The translations under genes and the position numbers were made by a program. The notes under the pieces are model-generated. The model searched no databases. It was given only the letters and a program-made list of their open reading frames with translations, and had not been told where the DNA came from. A stretch of 49,722 nt of DNA from Tannerella forsythia (GTDB lineage Bacteria > Bacteroidota > Bacteroidia > Bacteroidales > Tannerellaceae): the NCBI RefSeq assembly GCF_003860135.1, contig NZ_RQYN01000031.1, forward strand, positions 1-49,722, written 5' to 3'. This document shows positions 1-9,493 of the stretch, one piece after another (position 1 is the first letter of the stretch; the number at the start of each line of letters is the position of its first letter).

Positions 1-37
1 TTTGCAGGGTTTTATACTGTAAAGATACAAATTCCTG

Positions 38-45
38 CAAATATA
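38..45 (-). promoter_or_regulatory. Leftward -7 box at window edge
   Basis: On the minus strand the sequence reads TATATTTG, a match to the Bacteroidetes -7 consensus TAnnTTTG. It points out of the left end of the window, so it probably serves a gene that lies outside. An inverted pair TTTGCAGG/CCTGCAAA (1-8 and 33-40) surrounds the expected start site and could be an operator. No -33 TTTG was found at the usual distance. Confidence 0.35.
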
Positions 46-278
46 TACAACTGTTTTTGATATTATTTTATTGAATCGCAAAGTGTTAAGCGGATATTAA
101 GGAGCGACTAAATAAAAGGATAAAACCCCGTCTCATCCTCCCCTTAAACCTCTCCTCGGAGGGGGGGGGGCAGGATTACTCCGGCTGCTTTAAAAAAGCA
201 TTACTGTGATGATTTCTTGAATGATTCAGTCATGAGTCATTTTCAGCTCATAAAAACAAGCGTTTTTGTAGTGATATA
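46..278. other. Intergenic region with G-run
   Basis: No gene is seen between the left edge and the terminator downstream of asnS. The stretch contains a run of ten G (171-180) directly after CTCCTCGGA, preceded by a C/T-rich segment, so a short CCTC...GAGG hairpin is possible. Otherwise it is AT-rich and featureless. Confidence 0.5.
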
Positions 279-334
279 ATCCCCCCTTATTTTATTCGTG
301 TTCTTCCGAACACAAGAAGAAAATAAGGGGGGAT
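279..334 (-). terminator. Terminator of asnS
   Basis: A 13-bp stem is formed by CCCCCCTTATTTT (281-293) and AAAATAAGGGGGG (320-332). Nested inside is a second hairpin, GTGTTC (298-303) with GAACAC (308-313). It lies just past the asnS stop codon, and both flanks are A/T-rich. It fits an intrinsic terminator for the leftward operon. Confidence 0.75.
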
Positions 335-338
335 TTTT

Positions 339-1736
339 TTAAAACTCTGCGTTCTTCGGGGTGCGCGGGAACGGCATCACATCACGGATGTTAGACATCC
401 CGGTGACGAATAGCAATAACCGCTCGAAGCCCAGTCCGAATCCGGCATGAGGACACGTCCCGAATTTTCGGGTGTCGAGATACCACCACATATCCTTCAT
501 CGGGATGTGGAGTTCCTCAATGCGTTGGAGTAGTTTGTCGTAGTCTGCTTCACGCTCCGAGCCTCCAATGATTTCGCCGATCTTCGGGAACAGTACATCC
601 ATGGCACGTACCGTCTTCCCATCCTCGTTCTGTTTCATATAGAAGGCCTTGATCTCTTTCGGATAATCAGTCAGAATGACGGGGCGTTTGAAATGTTCTT
701 CCACGAGGTAGCGTTCGTGCTCCGAAGCGAGATCGGCTCCCCAATAGACAGGGAATTCGAATGAATGTCCTTTGGCCACAGCCTCTTCGAGGATGCGTAT
801 ACCTTCCGTATAGGCCAGACGTACGAAATCGTCTTTCAACACGCTTTCCAGCCGGTTGATCAGTTCCTTGTCGAACATATCGTTGAGGAATTGAATATCG
901 TCGCGGCAATGGTCTAAAGCCCATTGCACACAATATTTGATAAACTCTTCCGCAAGGTTCATATTTTCTTCGATTTCGTTAAAAGCCACTTCCGGCTCAA
1001 TCATCCAGAACTCGGCCAGGTGGCGCGGAGTGTTCGAATTTTCAGCACGGAACGTAGGCCCGAACGTGTAGATGGCTCCCAGTCCCATGGCCGCCAGCTC
1101 GCCTTCCAACTGTCCGGAAACCGTCAGGCTGGCCTGCTTGCCGAAGAAGTCGTCGTCGTAATTGACGGAGCCGTCTTCGTTCTTTTTCACCTGCTTCAGG
1201 TCTTGTGTCGTAACCTGAAACATTTGCCCTGCGCCCTCGGCATCGGAGGCCGTGATGATAGGCGTATGGAAGTAGAAGAAGCCCTTCTGATGGAAGAACG
1301 TGTGGATGGCCATAGCCATGTGATGGCGGATGCGGAATACGGCGCCGAAGGTGTTGGTGCGCGGACGCAAGTGGGCGATCTCGCGCAGGAATTCGAGTGA
1401 ATGTCCTTTCTTCTGCAACGGGTATGCGTTTGGGTCGGCTGCGCCGAGCAGTTCGATCCGATCGGCCTGCACCTCCACCTGCTGTCCTTGTCCCTGCGAC
1501 GGTACGAGCTTTCCGCTGACACGAATACATGAGCCGGTCGTGACCTGCTTCAGGTTTTCTTCGCCCAGCTTCTCGATGTCCGCAACCACTTGCAGGTTAT
1601 GAATCGTCGTTCCGTCGTTCAGTGCGATAAAAGTCACCTGCTTACTGCCTCTTCGCGTACGTACCCATCCGCAGACATCTACATCCGTGCCGCACGCCTC
1701 GCCTTTTAATAGGTCTGTAATCTTTGTTCGTTTCAT
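339..1736 (-). CDS. asnS: Asparaginyl-tRNA synthetase
   Basis: Charges tRNA-Asn with asparagine in the cytoplasm; a class IIb aminoacyl-tRNA synthetase. The 465 residues match the usual bacterial AsnS length. An N-terminal OB-fold anticodon-binding domain (about residues 15-100, with [11 protein letters not shown]) is followed by the class II catalytic core. Motif 2 is visible as [21 protein letters not shown], and motif 3 as [15 protein letters not shown] about 20-35 residues from the C-terminus. The NTPRHLAEF form is typical of AsnRS rather than AspRS. It is the last gene of a leftward unit, 24 bases after the RluB-type gene, and ends at a strong hairpin. Nothing unusual was seen. Confidence 0.97.
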   Translation of the reverse strand: MKRTKITDLLKGEACGTDVDVCGWVRTRRGSKQVTFIALNDGTTIHNLQVVADIEKLGEENLKQVTTGSCIRVSGKLVPSQGQGQQVEVQADRIELLGAADPNAYPLQKKGHSLEFLREIAHLRPRTNTFGAVFRIRHHMAMAIHTFFHQKGFFYFHTPIITASDAEGAGQMFQVTTQDLKQVKKNEDGSVNYDDDFFGKQASLTVSGQLEGELAAMGLGAIYTFGPTFRAENSNTPRHLAEFWMIEPEVAFNEIEENMNLAEEFIKYCVQWALDHCRDDIQFLNDMFDKELINRLESVLKDDFVRLAYTEGIRILEEAVAKGHSFEFPVYWGADLASEHERYLVEEHFKRPVILTDYPKEIKAFYMKQNEDGKTVRAMDVLFPKIGEIIGGSEREADYDKLLQRIEELHIPMKDMWWYLDTRKFGTCPHAGFGLGFERLLLFVTGMSNIRDVMPFPRTPKNAEF

Positions 1737-1760
1737 TGTGGATTTTACCTCCTATAATGC

Positions 1761-3059
1761 TTATTCAAATGCTCCCATGCGTAAAGCACTTACTTCCTGT
1801 TCGTTCAGATAGCGCCATTTGCCACGGCCCAGATTCTTCTTCGTCAGCCCGGCAAAATAAACGCGGTCGAGTTTGGTCACGTGATAGCCGAGTGCTTCGA
1901 ACATACGGCGTACGATACGGTTTCGTCCCGAGTGAATCTCGACTCCGACCTGTTTTCTGTCGGTCTCGCTGGCATAACTGATCGCATCGGCATGGATTTC
2001 ACCGTCTTCCAGCTCCAGTCCGGTAGCCAATTTTTCCATATCTTCGACCGCGACATCCTTGTCTAACCACACGTGGTAGATTTTTTTCTTTTTAAATGAC
2101 GGATGCGTCAGTTTCGATGCCAGATTACCATCGTTTGTCAACAACAATACACCGGTCGTGTTGCGATCCAGACGACCGACGGGATAGATGCGTTCGTGGC
2201 AGGCGTTCTTCACCAAGTCCATAACCGTGCGGCGATTTTGTGGGTCATCTACCGTTGTCATACAGTTTTTCGGTTTGTTGAGCAGGATGTAAATCTTGCT
2301 TTCGATGCGCACCGGTTGGTCGTGAAACATCACCTGATCCTGACGGGTAATCTTTGTACCGAGTTCTTTCACTACTTCGCCGTTCACTTTTACGACGCCG
2401 GCCTGAATAAATGTGTCTGCCTCGCGACGTGAACATACACCGGCATTGGCCAGAAATTTATTCAAACGGATCGGTTCGTTCGGATCAGTCAGTTCTTCTT
2501 CATATTTTACTTGCTTTTGGAAGTTGAACTTCATGTTCGGGCGTGAGCCTTTCTTCGCCTGTTTCTTGGGCTTGCCTCCCGGACGGTTGTTGCTTCCGGG
2601 TACTCCGGGACGCCGCTCGTTATTTTTCGGTGCACGGAAATGTCCGCCTTCGTTTCCTGTGCGTGGCACATAGGGACGCCGTGGTCTGCCCTCAGGCGAT
2701 TGCGAATAGGAGGGCATATAAGGCTGGCGTTCGCCACCCTCCGGATCACTTGCGCGAAGCGGCCGTTCTTCTTCCTGCATGTAGGGGTCAGCTTGCCGAT
2801 AAGAAGGTCTTTCTCCGAAAGGTCTACCGTACGGAGGCCGGTTATAGTCAGCCATGCGGCTATCCTTGATGCGCGGACGACGTTTGGCGACCGGGCGGCT
2901 TGCTCCTTCCATCTGGTAGCCTCCGCCATCTCTCGTGGCGCGGTAAGCAGGCTTCCGTTCTTCCTTTTCGCTACGCGAAACACTGCCCCGTTGATTCTGA
3001 TTTTCCGGGTTTTCATTTTCTGGACGAGGTTGGCGTCCGTCTTTTTCTTCTAAATCCAT
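1761..3059 (-). CDS. rluB: 23S rRNA pseudouridine synthase, RluB/RsuA type
   Basis: Isomerises a uridine of 23S rRNA to pseudouridine (family assignment; the exact site is inferred). The last 240 of 432 residues hold the enzyme: an S4 RNA-binding domain starting at IRLNKFLANAGVCSRREAD (about 197-245), then the RsuA/RluB catalytic domain with GRLDRNTTGVLLLTNDG, where Asp298 is the expected nucleophile. The first 175 residues are low complexity, rich in Arg, Pro, Gly, Tyr and Glu. Such basic disordered extensions are common in Bacteroidetes RluB and probably help bind rRNA. A shorter start at the Met before KFNFQKQ is possible, but the upstream frame stays open and composition is continuous. 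It sits between purB and asnS on the same strand. Confidence 0.9.
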   Translation of the reverse strand: MDLEEKDGRQPRPENENPENQNQRGSVSRSEKEERKPAYRATRDGGGYQMEGASRPVAKRRPRIKDSRMADYNRPPYGRPFGERPSYRQADPYMQEEERPLRASDPEGGERQPYMPSYSQSPEGRPRRPYVPRTGNEGGHFRAPKNNERRPGVPGSNNRPGGKPKKQAKKGSRPNMKFNFQKQVKYEEELTDPNEPIRLNKFLANAGVCSRREADTFIQAGVVKVNGEVVKELGTKITRQDQVMFHDQPVRIESKIYILLNKPKNCMTTVDDPQNRRTVMDLVKNACHERIYPVGRLDRNTTGVLLLTNDGNLASKLTHPSFKKKKIYHVWLDKDVAVEDMEKLATGLELEDGEIHADAISYASETDRKQVGVEIHSGRNRIVRRMFEALGYHVTKLDRVYFAGLTKKNLGRGKWRYLNEQEVSALRMGAFE

Positions 3060-3143
3060 ACTGAATAGTAATAATTGATTGTTAAACGTGTTACACAGTC
3101 TCCCGACTGTTTTAAAATGGTTATTCTATTTTTTGTTTTCGTT

Positions 3144-4487
3144 TTATATTCCTGTATAATTATGCGGGGTTACGGCTTTCAACTCTTGTTTCACAGCGTC
3201 GCTCAAATCGAGAGCGTCGATAAATTGTGCAATCGATGAAGCCGTGATCGCTTCGTTTGTGCGTGTCAATGCTTTCAGCGCTTCATACGGTTGGGGATAT
3301 CCCTCACGGCGCAGAATGGTTTGAAGAGCTTCGGCTACGACAGCCCATTGCGCATCCAATTCGCGCGATACGGCTTGTTCGTTCAACAGTAGTTTGTCGA
3401 GGCCTTTCATCAAACTTTTGAGTGCGATTTCAATATGAGCCAGCGGTACGCCGATATTACGCAATACGGTCGAGTCCGTCAAATCTCGCTGTTGCCGGGA
3501 GATCGGCAGCTTCATACTCAGATGCGTAAGGATCGCATCGGCCACGCCGAGATTGCCTTCGGCATTTTCGAAATCGATCGGATTGACCTTATGCGGCATC
3601 GCCGACGAGCCGACCTCGCCCTCTTTGATCTTCTGCTTGAAATATTCCATCGAGATGTACTGCCATACGTCTCGACAAAGGTCGATCAGGATCGTATCGA
3701 TGCGTCGCAAACCGTCGAAGAGAGCCGCCAGATTGTCGTAGTTCGATATTTGGGTCGTCCATGCTTCACGCTTCAACCCAAGCACGCCCTCCACAAACCG
3801 ATTTCCGAATTGCTGCCAGTCATGCTGCGGATAAGCCACATGATGAGCGTTGAAGTTGCCCGTCGCTCCCCCGAACTTGGCCGAGATGGGCACGGCCTTG
3901 AGTAGTGCCAGTTGCTGCTCAAGCCGATAGACAAACACCTGAAACTCTTTTCCCAAACGGGTAGGGGAGGCAGGTTGCCCGTGCGTTTTGGCGAGCATCG
4001 GAACGTCTTTCCACGCTTCGGCATATCCTTTCAGCTTGGCGATCACCGCTTCAATATCGGGGAAATAAACCGCCGCTAATGCTTCTTTCAACGAAAGAGG
4101 AACAGCGGTATTATTCACATCCTGCGAAGTAAGTCCGAAATGAATGAACTCTTTGTACGCTTGTAACGAGAGCGCATCGAATTGCTCTTTGATGAAATAT
4201 TCGACGGCTTTCACATCATGATTCGTCGTCCGTTCAATTTCTTTCACACGTCGTGCATCATCGAGCGAGAAGTCAAGATAAATCTTCCGTAAGGTCGTTT
4301 TTACATCGTCTTTATTCAAGGCTTGGATAGGTGGCAAAACTTCCGCCAACAAACAAACATATTCGATTTCTACGCGCACACGATACCGGATCAGCGCAAA
4401 CTCCGAAAAATAGGCAGCCAGCGCTTCTACCTTGTCCCGGTAGCGTCCATCTACCGGAGATATAGCTGTCAAAGCAGAAAGAGTCAT
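3144..4487 (-). CDS. purB: Adenylosuccinate lyase
   Basis: Catalyses two steps of purine synthesis: SAICAR to AICAR, and adenylosuccinate to AMP, each releasing fumarate. The 447-residue protein belongs to the fumarase/aspartase superfamily. It carries the superfamily signature GSSAMPHKVNP (from about residue 293) on the flexible catalytic loop, and KTHGQPASPT (around residue 167) holding the conserved active-site His. The N-terminus LSALTAISPVDGRY is typical of the long PurB subgroup. It is the first gene of the leftward purB-rluB-asnS unit; a TATCTTTG -7 box lies about 23 bases upstream of its start codon. Confidence 0.97.
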   Translation of the reverse strand: MTLSALTAISPVDGRYRDKVEALAAYFSEFALIRYRVRVEIEYVCLLAEVLPPIQALNKDDVKTTLRKIYLDFSLDDARRVKEIERTTNHDVKAVEYFIKEQFDALSLQAYKEFIHFGLTSQDVNNTAVPLSLKEALAAVYFPDIEAVIAKLKGYAEAWKDVPMLAKTHGQPASPTRLGKEFQVFVYRLEQQLALLKAVPISAKFGGATGNFNAHHVAYPQHDWQQFGNRFVEGVLGLKREAWTTQISNYDNLAALFDGLRRIDTILIDLCRDVWQYISMEYFKQKIKEGEVGSSAMPHKVNPIDFENAEGNLGVADAILTHLSMKLPISRQQRDLTDSTVLRNIGVPLAHIEIALKSLMKGLDKLLLNEQAVSRELDAQWAVVAEALQTILRREGYPQPYEALKALTRTNEAITASSIAQFIDALDLSDAVKQELKAVTPHNYTGI

Positions 4488-4509
4488 TCTTTATCGTAAA
4501 ATTGAAGTG

Positions 4510-4517
4510 CAAAGATA
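4510..4517 (-). promoter_or_regulatory. -7 box of purB
   Basis: Minus-strand TATCTTTG matches the Bacteroidetes TAnnTTTG element and lies about 23 bases before the purB ATG. No clear TTTG -33 was found 19-21 bases further upstream. Confidence 0.5.
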
Positions 4518-4602
4518 GTACTTTTCCGTAAATAACTGCGAGTGCGTGCCATAAAAAAACAAGGGCATGACGTATTCAAAGGTCTTTGTTGGAACGGTAT
4601 TC

Positions 4603-4846
4603 TCCGTAGAGTTTATGAGGCTTTCCGCCGATGCCGTGAAGTATCCGTAGAGTTTATGAGGCTTTCCGTTGATGCCGTGAAGTCTCCGTAGGGTTTATGG
4701 GGCTTTCCGCCGATGCCGTGAAGTATCCGTAGAGTTTATGAGGCTTTCCGTTGATGCCGTGAAGTCTCCATAGGGTTTATGGGGCTTTCCGTTGATGCCG
4801 TGAAGTCTCCGTAGGGTTTACGAGGCTTTCCGTTGATACCGGGATA
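4603..4846. repeat. 41-bp tandem repeat, six copies
   Basis: Six head-to-tail copies with an exact 41-base period start at 4603, 4644, 4685, 4726, 4767 and 4808. The core of each is TCCGTAG(A/G)GTTTATG followed by GGCTTTCCG and GATGCCGTGAAGT. Copies differ at a few positions (CCGCCG or CCGTTG, GTA or GTC, TGAGG or TGGGG), and the variants partly alternate. The last copy is degenerate. It occupies most of the 500-base gap between the divergent purB and DUF2339 genes. The period is not a multiple of three and there are no unique spacers, so it is neither a CRISPR array nor an evident coding repeat. Confidence 0.9.
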
Positions 4847-4961
4847 TTTTTCGCATGCCTCATCGGGAATATCCCTTATGGTCTTTGTCCGGTACGATTC
4901 CGTTCTCTATCGGATTTTTATCTTTTTTATTGCGCCGGCATAAAATATCGGCTTTTTTGTC

Positions 4962-4969
4962 TATGTTTG
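4962..4969 (+). promoter_or_regulatory. -7 box of the DUF2339 gene
   Basis: TATGTTTG matches TAnnTTTG and lies 31 bases before the ATG at 5001. No good -33 box was identified. Confidence 0.45.
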
Positions 4970-5000
4970 CTCGGTAAATAAAGAACGAAAATAGATGTAG

Positions 5001-7376
5001 ATGGAAGATTTGATAATTATTCTGTTGGTAATATTGTTTATACTTGTGCCGATTATCGGTTGGGCGATGTTGCTCGGTCGTATCAGAGATGTTTCGAAAC
5101 GGCTTCTCTCAATGGAAGCGATGTTGCAAAAATTACTGGAAAAGAAGACAGACGCATCGGCCGAAGAAGAGGCCGTTCCTGAGCCTGTTGCGCAACGTTC
5201 GGTTGTTGAATCTCCGACCGTTCCTCCGCAGACGGACAGTATGAAAGAAGTCCCCGAAGCGCGCGAATATATAAGCGTTGCGCCTCCACCGCCTCCGCCA
5301 CGGGAAATGAAAACTTCCGCCGCGCCTGTGCCTCCGCCTCCAGCACCGGTCGAGGTCCGTCCTGTCATAGAATCGCCGATGCCTGCCGCTTCGGCCGCAC
5401 CTTCTGCTCCGAAGCCTTCGAAAAAAATCAATTACGAAGAATTTATCGGTGGAAACTTGTTCGGCAAAATCGGTATCTTCGTGCTGGTGGTCGGTATCGG
5501 GCTGTTTGTGAAATACGCCATCGATAACGAGTGGATCAACGAAGTGTCGCGAACCATTTTGGGTTTTGCCACAGGCTCCGGTCTACTGCTCATCGCTGCG
5601 AAGTTGCAGAAGAAATATCGCGCTTTCAGTTCGTTACTGACCGGTGGCGCCTTTGCCACGTTCTACGTCACCGTAGCCGTGGCGTACCATTATTATCAAT
5701 TGTTCTCTCAGCCGGTTGCTTTCGTGATTCTCGTCGTGCTGACCGTATTTATGGCCGCGCTCGCCGTTCTGTACGATCGGCGCGAACTGGCTGTTATCGC
5801 GCTCCTCGGCGGGTATATCGCGCCTTTCCTGACGAGCAGCGGCGAAGGCAACTACATGGTGCTGTTCTCCTACATCGCCATCTTGAACGTCGGCATGTTC
5901 GTGCTATCGCTCTTCAAAAAGTGGGCGGAGTTACCGATGATTTCGTTCTTCTCCACGTATCTTATTATGCTCCTATTTCAGATGAACACGAGCGTGAACG
6001 ACCCTGTCATGGCGTTGCGGTTGCTTCTTTTCGCTTCGCTCTTCTACGTGATCTTCCTTTTGCCTCTCCTGTCTATCCTGCGTAACGACCGGGGATGGGT
6101 GTGGACCAACCGGATGCTGTTGATGACGGTCGTCCTGAATAACTTCGTTTATATGGGATTCAGTTTGCTTTTTGTCGATCACTTGGCGCTCCCGGTGAAG
6201 ATTCACGGCCTGTTCCCACTCGGCATAGCCATCGTCAATATGGTGGCCATTCTGTGGTTGCGAAAACGCGGGCTCGAATATCAATTCCTGCTTCATACGT
6301 TGCTTGGCGTCGTGCTGACCTTCGTCTCCATTGCTGTCCCTGTTCAGCTCGAAGGCACGTTCATTACGCTTTTCTGGGCTTCTGAAATGGTGCTGCTCGG
6401 ATGGCTTTACGCCCAATCGAAAGCGCGGATGTACGCATACTTTTCCTTTATCCTCGCATGGCTTACGTTGATCTCATTCGTGATGGATATCGTTCCGTAT
6501 GAAATCGACCTGACGGAAGGACAAACGATCTTTGCCAATAAATTGTTTGTTACGAATGCCTTTGTTTGCCTGAGTTATCTGGTGCTCGCTGTATTGATAG
6601 GCCGTTATCGTGAAGCATTCGATAAAACGTATATCCTGAGATATACGCCGGTCAATGCCGTACTGATTCTGCTTTCCGTCTTTCTGGGAAACGTGGTTGT
6701 GGTATGGGAAATGTCGCGTTTTACCGTCGCGGGAAGTCATATTTCGCTGTTTCAGACGAGTTATATCCTCTTCCTGAGCATTGCCTTGTCGCGTCGTTTC
6801 CGGCTCGGTGCGGGCTGGTCGTGGGCGTACTTTTCAGGGATGATTTTCAGTGTCGTGCTTTACGCGCTCACCATTCTGCCTTACGAGCCCGAAAGTGCTC
6901 GTACGGCATGGATGATTCTCGCAACGGTCGTGGCCGAACTGGTGTGGGGCGGTGTCCTCTACTATCGAAATACGCCGGCACGAAGCTCGGCCAGCAACGG
7001 TTTTACGATTTACCTCAGTCTGTTGGCTACGGCCACGTGGACGCTGGCTGTTCGTCACCTGCTGCACACCGTCGGATGGAACGACAGTCTGAGCGCCGGT
7101 TTCTCCATCGCTCTGTCGGTGGCGGGATTCGCTCTGATGACCTTGGGGATGCGGAAACACCTTAAGACGCTCCGGATGTTGAGCCTCGGCGTATTTGCCG
7201 TCGTGCTCGGCAAATTACTGATTGTCGATGTCTGGACGATGCCGATAGCCGGAAAGATAGCCGTATTCATTTTGCTCGGTGTTATTCTGTTGCTGTTGTC
7301 GTTCCTGTATCAAAAGCTGAAAAACGTATTGTTTAGTGATGAACGTGATGAAACCGAAAAGGAAGAAAATAAATAA
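5001..7376 (+). CDS. DUF2339 polytopic membrane protein
   Basis: Function unknown; an inner-membrane protein of the DUF2339 family. Of its 791 residues, the first 25 form a membrane anchor, followed by a short coiled stretch (about 30-50) and a Pro/Ala-rich linker (about 55-145) with repeated PPPP runs. From NYEEFIGGNLFGKIGIFVLVVGIG onward come many hydrophobic segments, roughly twenty or more, including the conserved GGYIAPFLTSSG region. It overlaps the next gene (DUF3999) by about 40 bases, so the two are translated together. These two families are often found side by side in other bacteria, which suggests a joint envelope role, but no reaction is known. The start is supported by a -7 box 31 bases upstream. 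Confidence 0.85.
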   Translation: MEDLIIILLVILFILVPIIGWAMLLGRIRDVSKRLLSMEAMLQKLLEKKTDASAEEEAVPEPVAQRSVVESPTVPPQTDSMKEVPEAREYISVAPPPPPPREMKTSAAPVPPPPAPVEVRPVIESPMPAASAAPSAPKPSKKINYEEFIGGNLFGKIGIFVLVVGIGLFVKYAIDNEWINEVSRTILGFATGSGLLLIAAKLQKKYRAFSSLLTGGAFATFYVTVAVAYHYYQLFSQPVAFVILVVLTVFMAALAVLYDRRELAVIALLGGYIAPFLTSSGEGNYMVLFSYIAILNVGMFVLSLFKKWAELPMISFFSTYLIMLLFQMNTSVNDPVMALRLLLFASLFYVIFLLPLLSILRNDRGWVWTNRMLLMTVVLNNFVYMGFSLLFVDHLALPVKIHGLFPLGIAIVNMVAILWLRKRGLEYQFLLHTLLGVVLTFVSIAVPVQLEGTFITLFWASEMVLLGWLYAQSKARMYAYFSFILAWLTLISFVMDIVPYEIDLTEGQTIFANKLFVTNAFVCLSYLVLAVLIGRYREAFDKTYILRYTPVNAVLILLSVFLGNVVVVWEMSRFTVAGSHISLFQTSYILFLSIALSRRFRLGAGWSWAYFSGMIFSVVLYALTILPYEPESARTAWMILATVVAELVWGGVLYYRNTPARSSASNGFTIYLSLLATATWTLAVRHLLHTVGWNDSLSAGFSIALSVAGFALMTLGMRKHLKTLRMLSLGVFAVVLGKLLIVDVWTMPIAGKIAVFILLGVILLLLSFLYQKLKNVLFSDERDETEKEENK

Positions 7377-8541
7377 GGCAACTTTTGTCGGCTTTTGGCT
7401 GATGTTGGCGGCCAGTACCGTGATCGCTCAGACGCATCGTGCCGTCCTGTCTCCTGTCGATGCAGACGGCTTTTATGCCATCGATCTGCCGGCTCCGTTG
7501 ATCGGCGCAGCCCGTGCCGATTTGGCCGACCTGCGTATACGTGACGAGCACGGGCGTGAGGTCGCGTATTTTGTGCGCGAAGCAACTTCCGTCAGTCGAG
7601 GCCATGACTTCGAACCGTATCCCATCGAGCTGAACCGGCGAACGTCGCAGACGGATATCCGGATTCAAACGGACGGTGAACGCGTCTCGTCGTTTACGGT
7701 ACGGGTGAAGAATGCCGATACCGATAAGCAGGCCATTCTTAAAGGCAGCAATGACGGTGAAAACTGGTATGCGGTGAAAGACCGTATTCGCCTGTCGGAA
7801 CAGGCTGAGGTGCGCGGAACGGAAGCGTGGCTGACGGTTTCGTTTCCGGTCTCCGACTATCGTTATTATCTGCTCTCGGTAAACGATTCGCTGTCGGCAC
7901 CCCTGAATATCCTTTCCGTCGGACGTTATGGGGCGGGAGATACCCGCATCCGTCACCTGATGAACGTGCCCGCCACGCATTACGCATTGCGTACCGATAA
8001 CGTGCGGAAACAGACCGAGGTGACGTTGGCTTTTCCTTATGCTTATCGCTTTGAGGACGTGGTCTTTTACATATCCGCTCCCGAAGATTACGATCGGGGG
8101 GTATGGCTGAACGATGTAAAAATCGGTCGATTGCGTTCCGAAGCCGGCAGTGCACAGGCTCTTCCAAGTCTTCCACAGAACATGGATACATTGCGTTTTC
8201 GGATTGCGAACGGCGATGACCAACCGCTCCGGATTGATTCGGTTGCCGCGCGAATTGTGCGTCGTTATGTGGTGGCGCAGCTCAAAAAAGGACATTACAC
8301 ATTAACGTATGGCGATGTCGGAGCTTCTGCGCCGCAATATGATTTGACGTTTCGTAAACGTGTACCGGATGAGCTACCGCATCTATCTGTCGTCTTGATT
8401 GAACGTACCGGTGCTCCGGACGAGCCTCCTCATCCGTGGATGGTCTTTCTGAAGACATACGGCGTGTGGATCGTTATCGCTCTCGTAACGATACAACTTC
8501 TCTATATGGTTTGGCGGATGATGCGGAAGAGCGAAGGATGA
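7336..8541 (+). CDS. DUF3999 exported membrane-anchored protein
   Basis: Function unknown. The 401-residue protein has an N-terminal signal peptide or anchor (residues about 15-31, ending at VIAQ) and a long extracytoplasmic region of beta-rich character (about 32-365). A single C-terminal membrane helix (about 372-392, WIVIALVTIQLLYMVW) is followed by a basic tail. This layout and the sequence fit DUF3999, the usual partner of DUF2339. The open frame begins with GTG at 7336; ATG codons at 7339 and 7348 are equally plausible, and all lie inside the DUF2339 gene. It ends one base from the stop of the convergent glycosyltransferase, leaving no room for a terminator. Confidence 0.75.
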   Translation: MMNVMKPKRKKINKATFVGFWLMLAASTVIAQTHRAVLSPVDADGFYAIDLPAPLIGAARADLADLRIRDEHGREVAYFVREATSVSRGHDFEPYPIELNRRTSQTDIRIQTDGERVSSFTVRVKNADTDKQAILKGSNDGENWYAVKDRIRLSEQAEVRGTEAWLTVSFPVSDYRYYLLSVNDSLSAPLNILSVGRYGAGDTRIRHLMNVPATHYALRTDNVRKQTEVTLAFPYAYRFEDVVFYISAPEDYDRGVWLNDVKIGRLRSEAGSAQALPSLPQNMDTLRFRIANGDDQPLRIDSVAARIVRRYVVAQLKKGHYTLTYGDVGASAPQYDLTFRKRVPDELPHLSVVLIERTGAPDEPPHPWMVFLKTYGVWIVIALVTIQLLYMVWRMMRKSEG

Positions 8542-8542
8542 A

Positions 8543-9493
8543 TCAATCGGTTTCGTTGTCCGTATAGTTTCGCTTCTCGTCGATGATATATTCCGGCCGG
8601 TTTTTGATTTCGTCAAAGAGCACGCCGATGTATTGTCCCAACACGCCGATGGTAAGCAGTTGGACACCCCCGAAAAAGACCACGACGGTCATGATCGAAG
8701 TCCAGCCGGTCTCGGCGTTGCTGAACCCGTACAATTTGCCGAGCATAAACCAGATGGCCAGAACAATCCCGATGATGACGGCGATAAATCCCAGGCTCAT
8801 CGCTAATCGCAACGGTTTCTTCGAGAAATACAGCAAGGCGTTCGACGCAAATCGGATCATTTTACTCAACGGGTATTTCGTCTCGCCGGCCACGCGTGCC
8901 TTGCGCTCGTAATAGAAAGGTACTTGCTTGAAGCCGATCCAGCTGACCAGTCCCCGGATGTATTTGCCGTGTTCGCGCAGGCGGTTGAACTCGTTCATGA
9001 TTTTCCGGTCGATCAGGCGGAAATCGCCCGTGTCAAGCGGAAATTCGACTTCGCTCATCCGGTTCATCGTCCGATAGAACAGCCTTGCGGTAAGAAGTTT
9101 GAAGAAGCTCTCCTTGTCGCGCGAGCGGCGCACGCAATAGACGCTGTTCGCCTGCTCTTTTTCGCGTAAGGCGAGAATCTCCGGAATCAGTTCGGGCGGG
9201 TCTTGCAGGTCGGCGTCCATGATGATCGCCAAGTCGGTATGGCAATTTCTGATACCGGCCGAGACTGCCGGTTGATGGCCGAAGTTGCGGGAGAAATGAA
9301 GTACTTTGACATGCGCGTCTGACGCCGCGATCTCGTCGAGCATAGCACGTGTCTTGTCAAGGCTGCCGTCGTTGACGTAGATGATCTCGGCATCGCACGG
9401 TAACGTCTCCAAAACCGCCTTGGTGCGTCTGTACGATTCACGAAGAACTTCTTCTTCGTTAAAGCAGGGAATAATTACGGAAAGACTTTTCAT
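8543..9493 (-). CDS. GT2 glycosyltransferase, polyprenyl-phosphate type
   Basis: Probably transfers a sugar from a nucleotide donor to undecaprenyl phosphate at the inner membrane (GtrB/ArnC/DPMS-like family; substrate not readable). The 316 residues begin with a GT-A domain: SVIIPCFNEEEVLRES, then the metal-binding IIMDADLQDPPE with Asp93 and Asp95. Two C-terminal membrane helices follow (about 235-258 and 268-292), as in GtrB. Its ATG overlaps the stop of the upstream hypothetical gene in an ATGA, and the GGAGG of that gene's last codons acts as its ribosome binding site, so the two are coupled. Confidence 0.85.
   Translation of the reverse strand: MKSLSVIIPCFNEEEVLRESYRRTKAVLETLPCDAEIIYVNDGSLDKTRAMLDEIAASDAHVKVLHFSRNFGHQPAVSAGIRNCHTDLAIIMDADLQDPPELIPEILALREKEQANSVYCVRRSRDKESFFKLLTARLFYRTMNRMSEVEFPLDTGDFRLIDRKIMNEFNRLREHGKYIRGLVSWIGFKQVPFYYERKARVAGETKYPLSKMIRFASNALLYFSKKPLRLAMSLGFIAVIIGIVLAIWFMLGKLYGFSNAETGWTSIMTVVVFFGGVQLLTIGVLGQYIGVLFDEIKNRPEYIIDEKRNYTDNETD

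Noticed and set aside
4603-4846. Possible CRISPR array
   Set aside because: The 41-bp units abut without unique spacers and no cas genes are in the window. The same applies to both 21-bp arrays.
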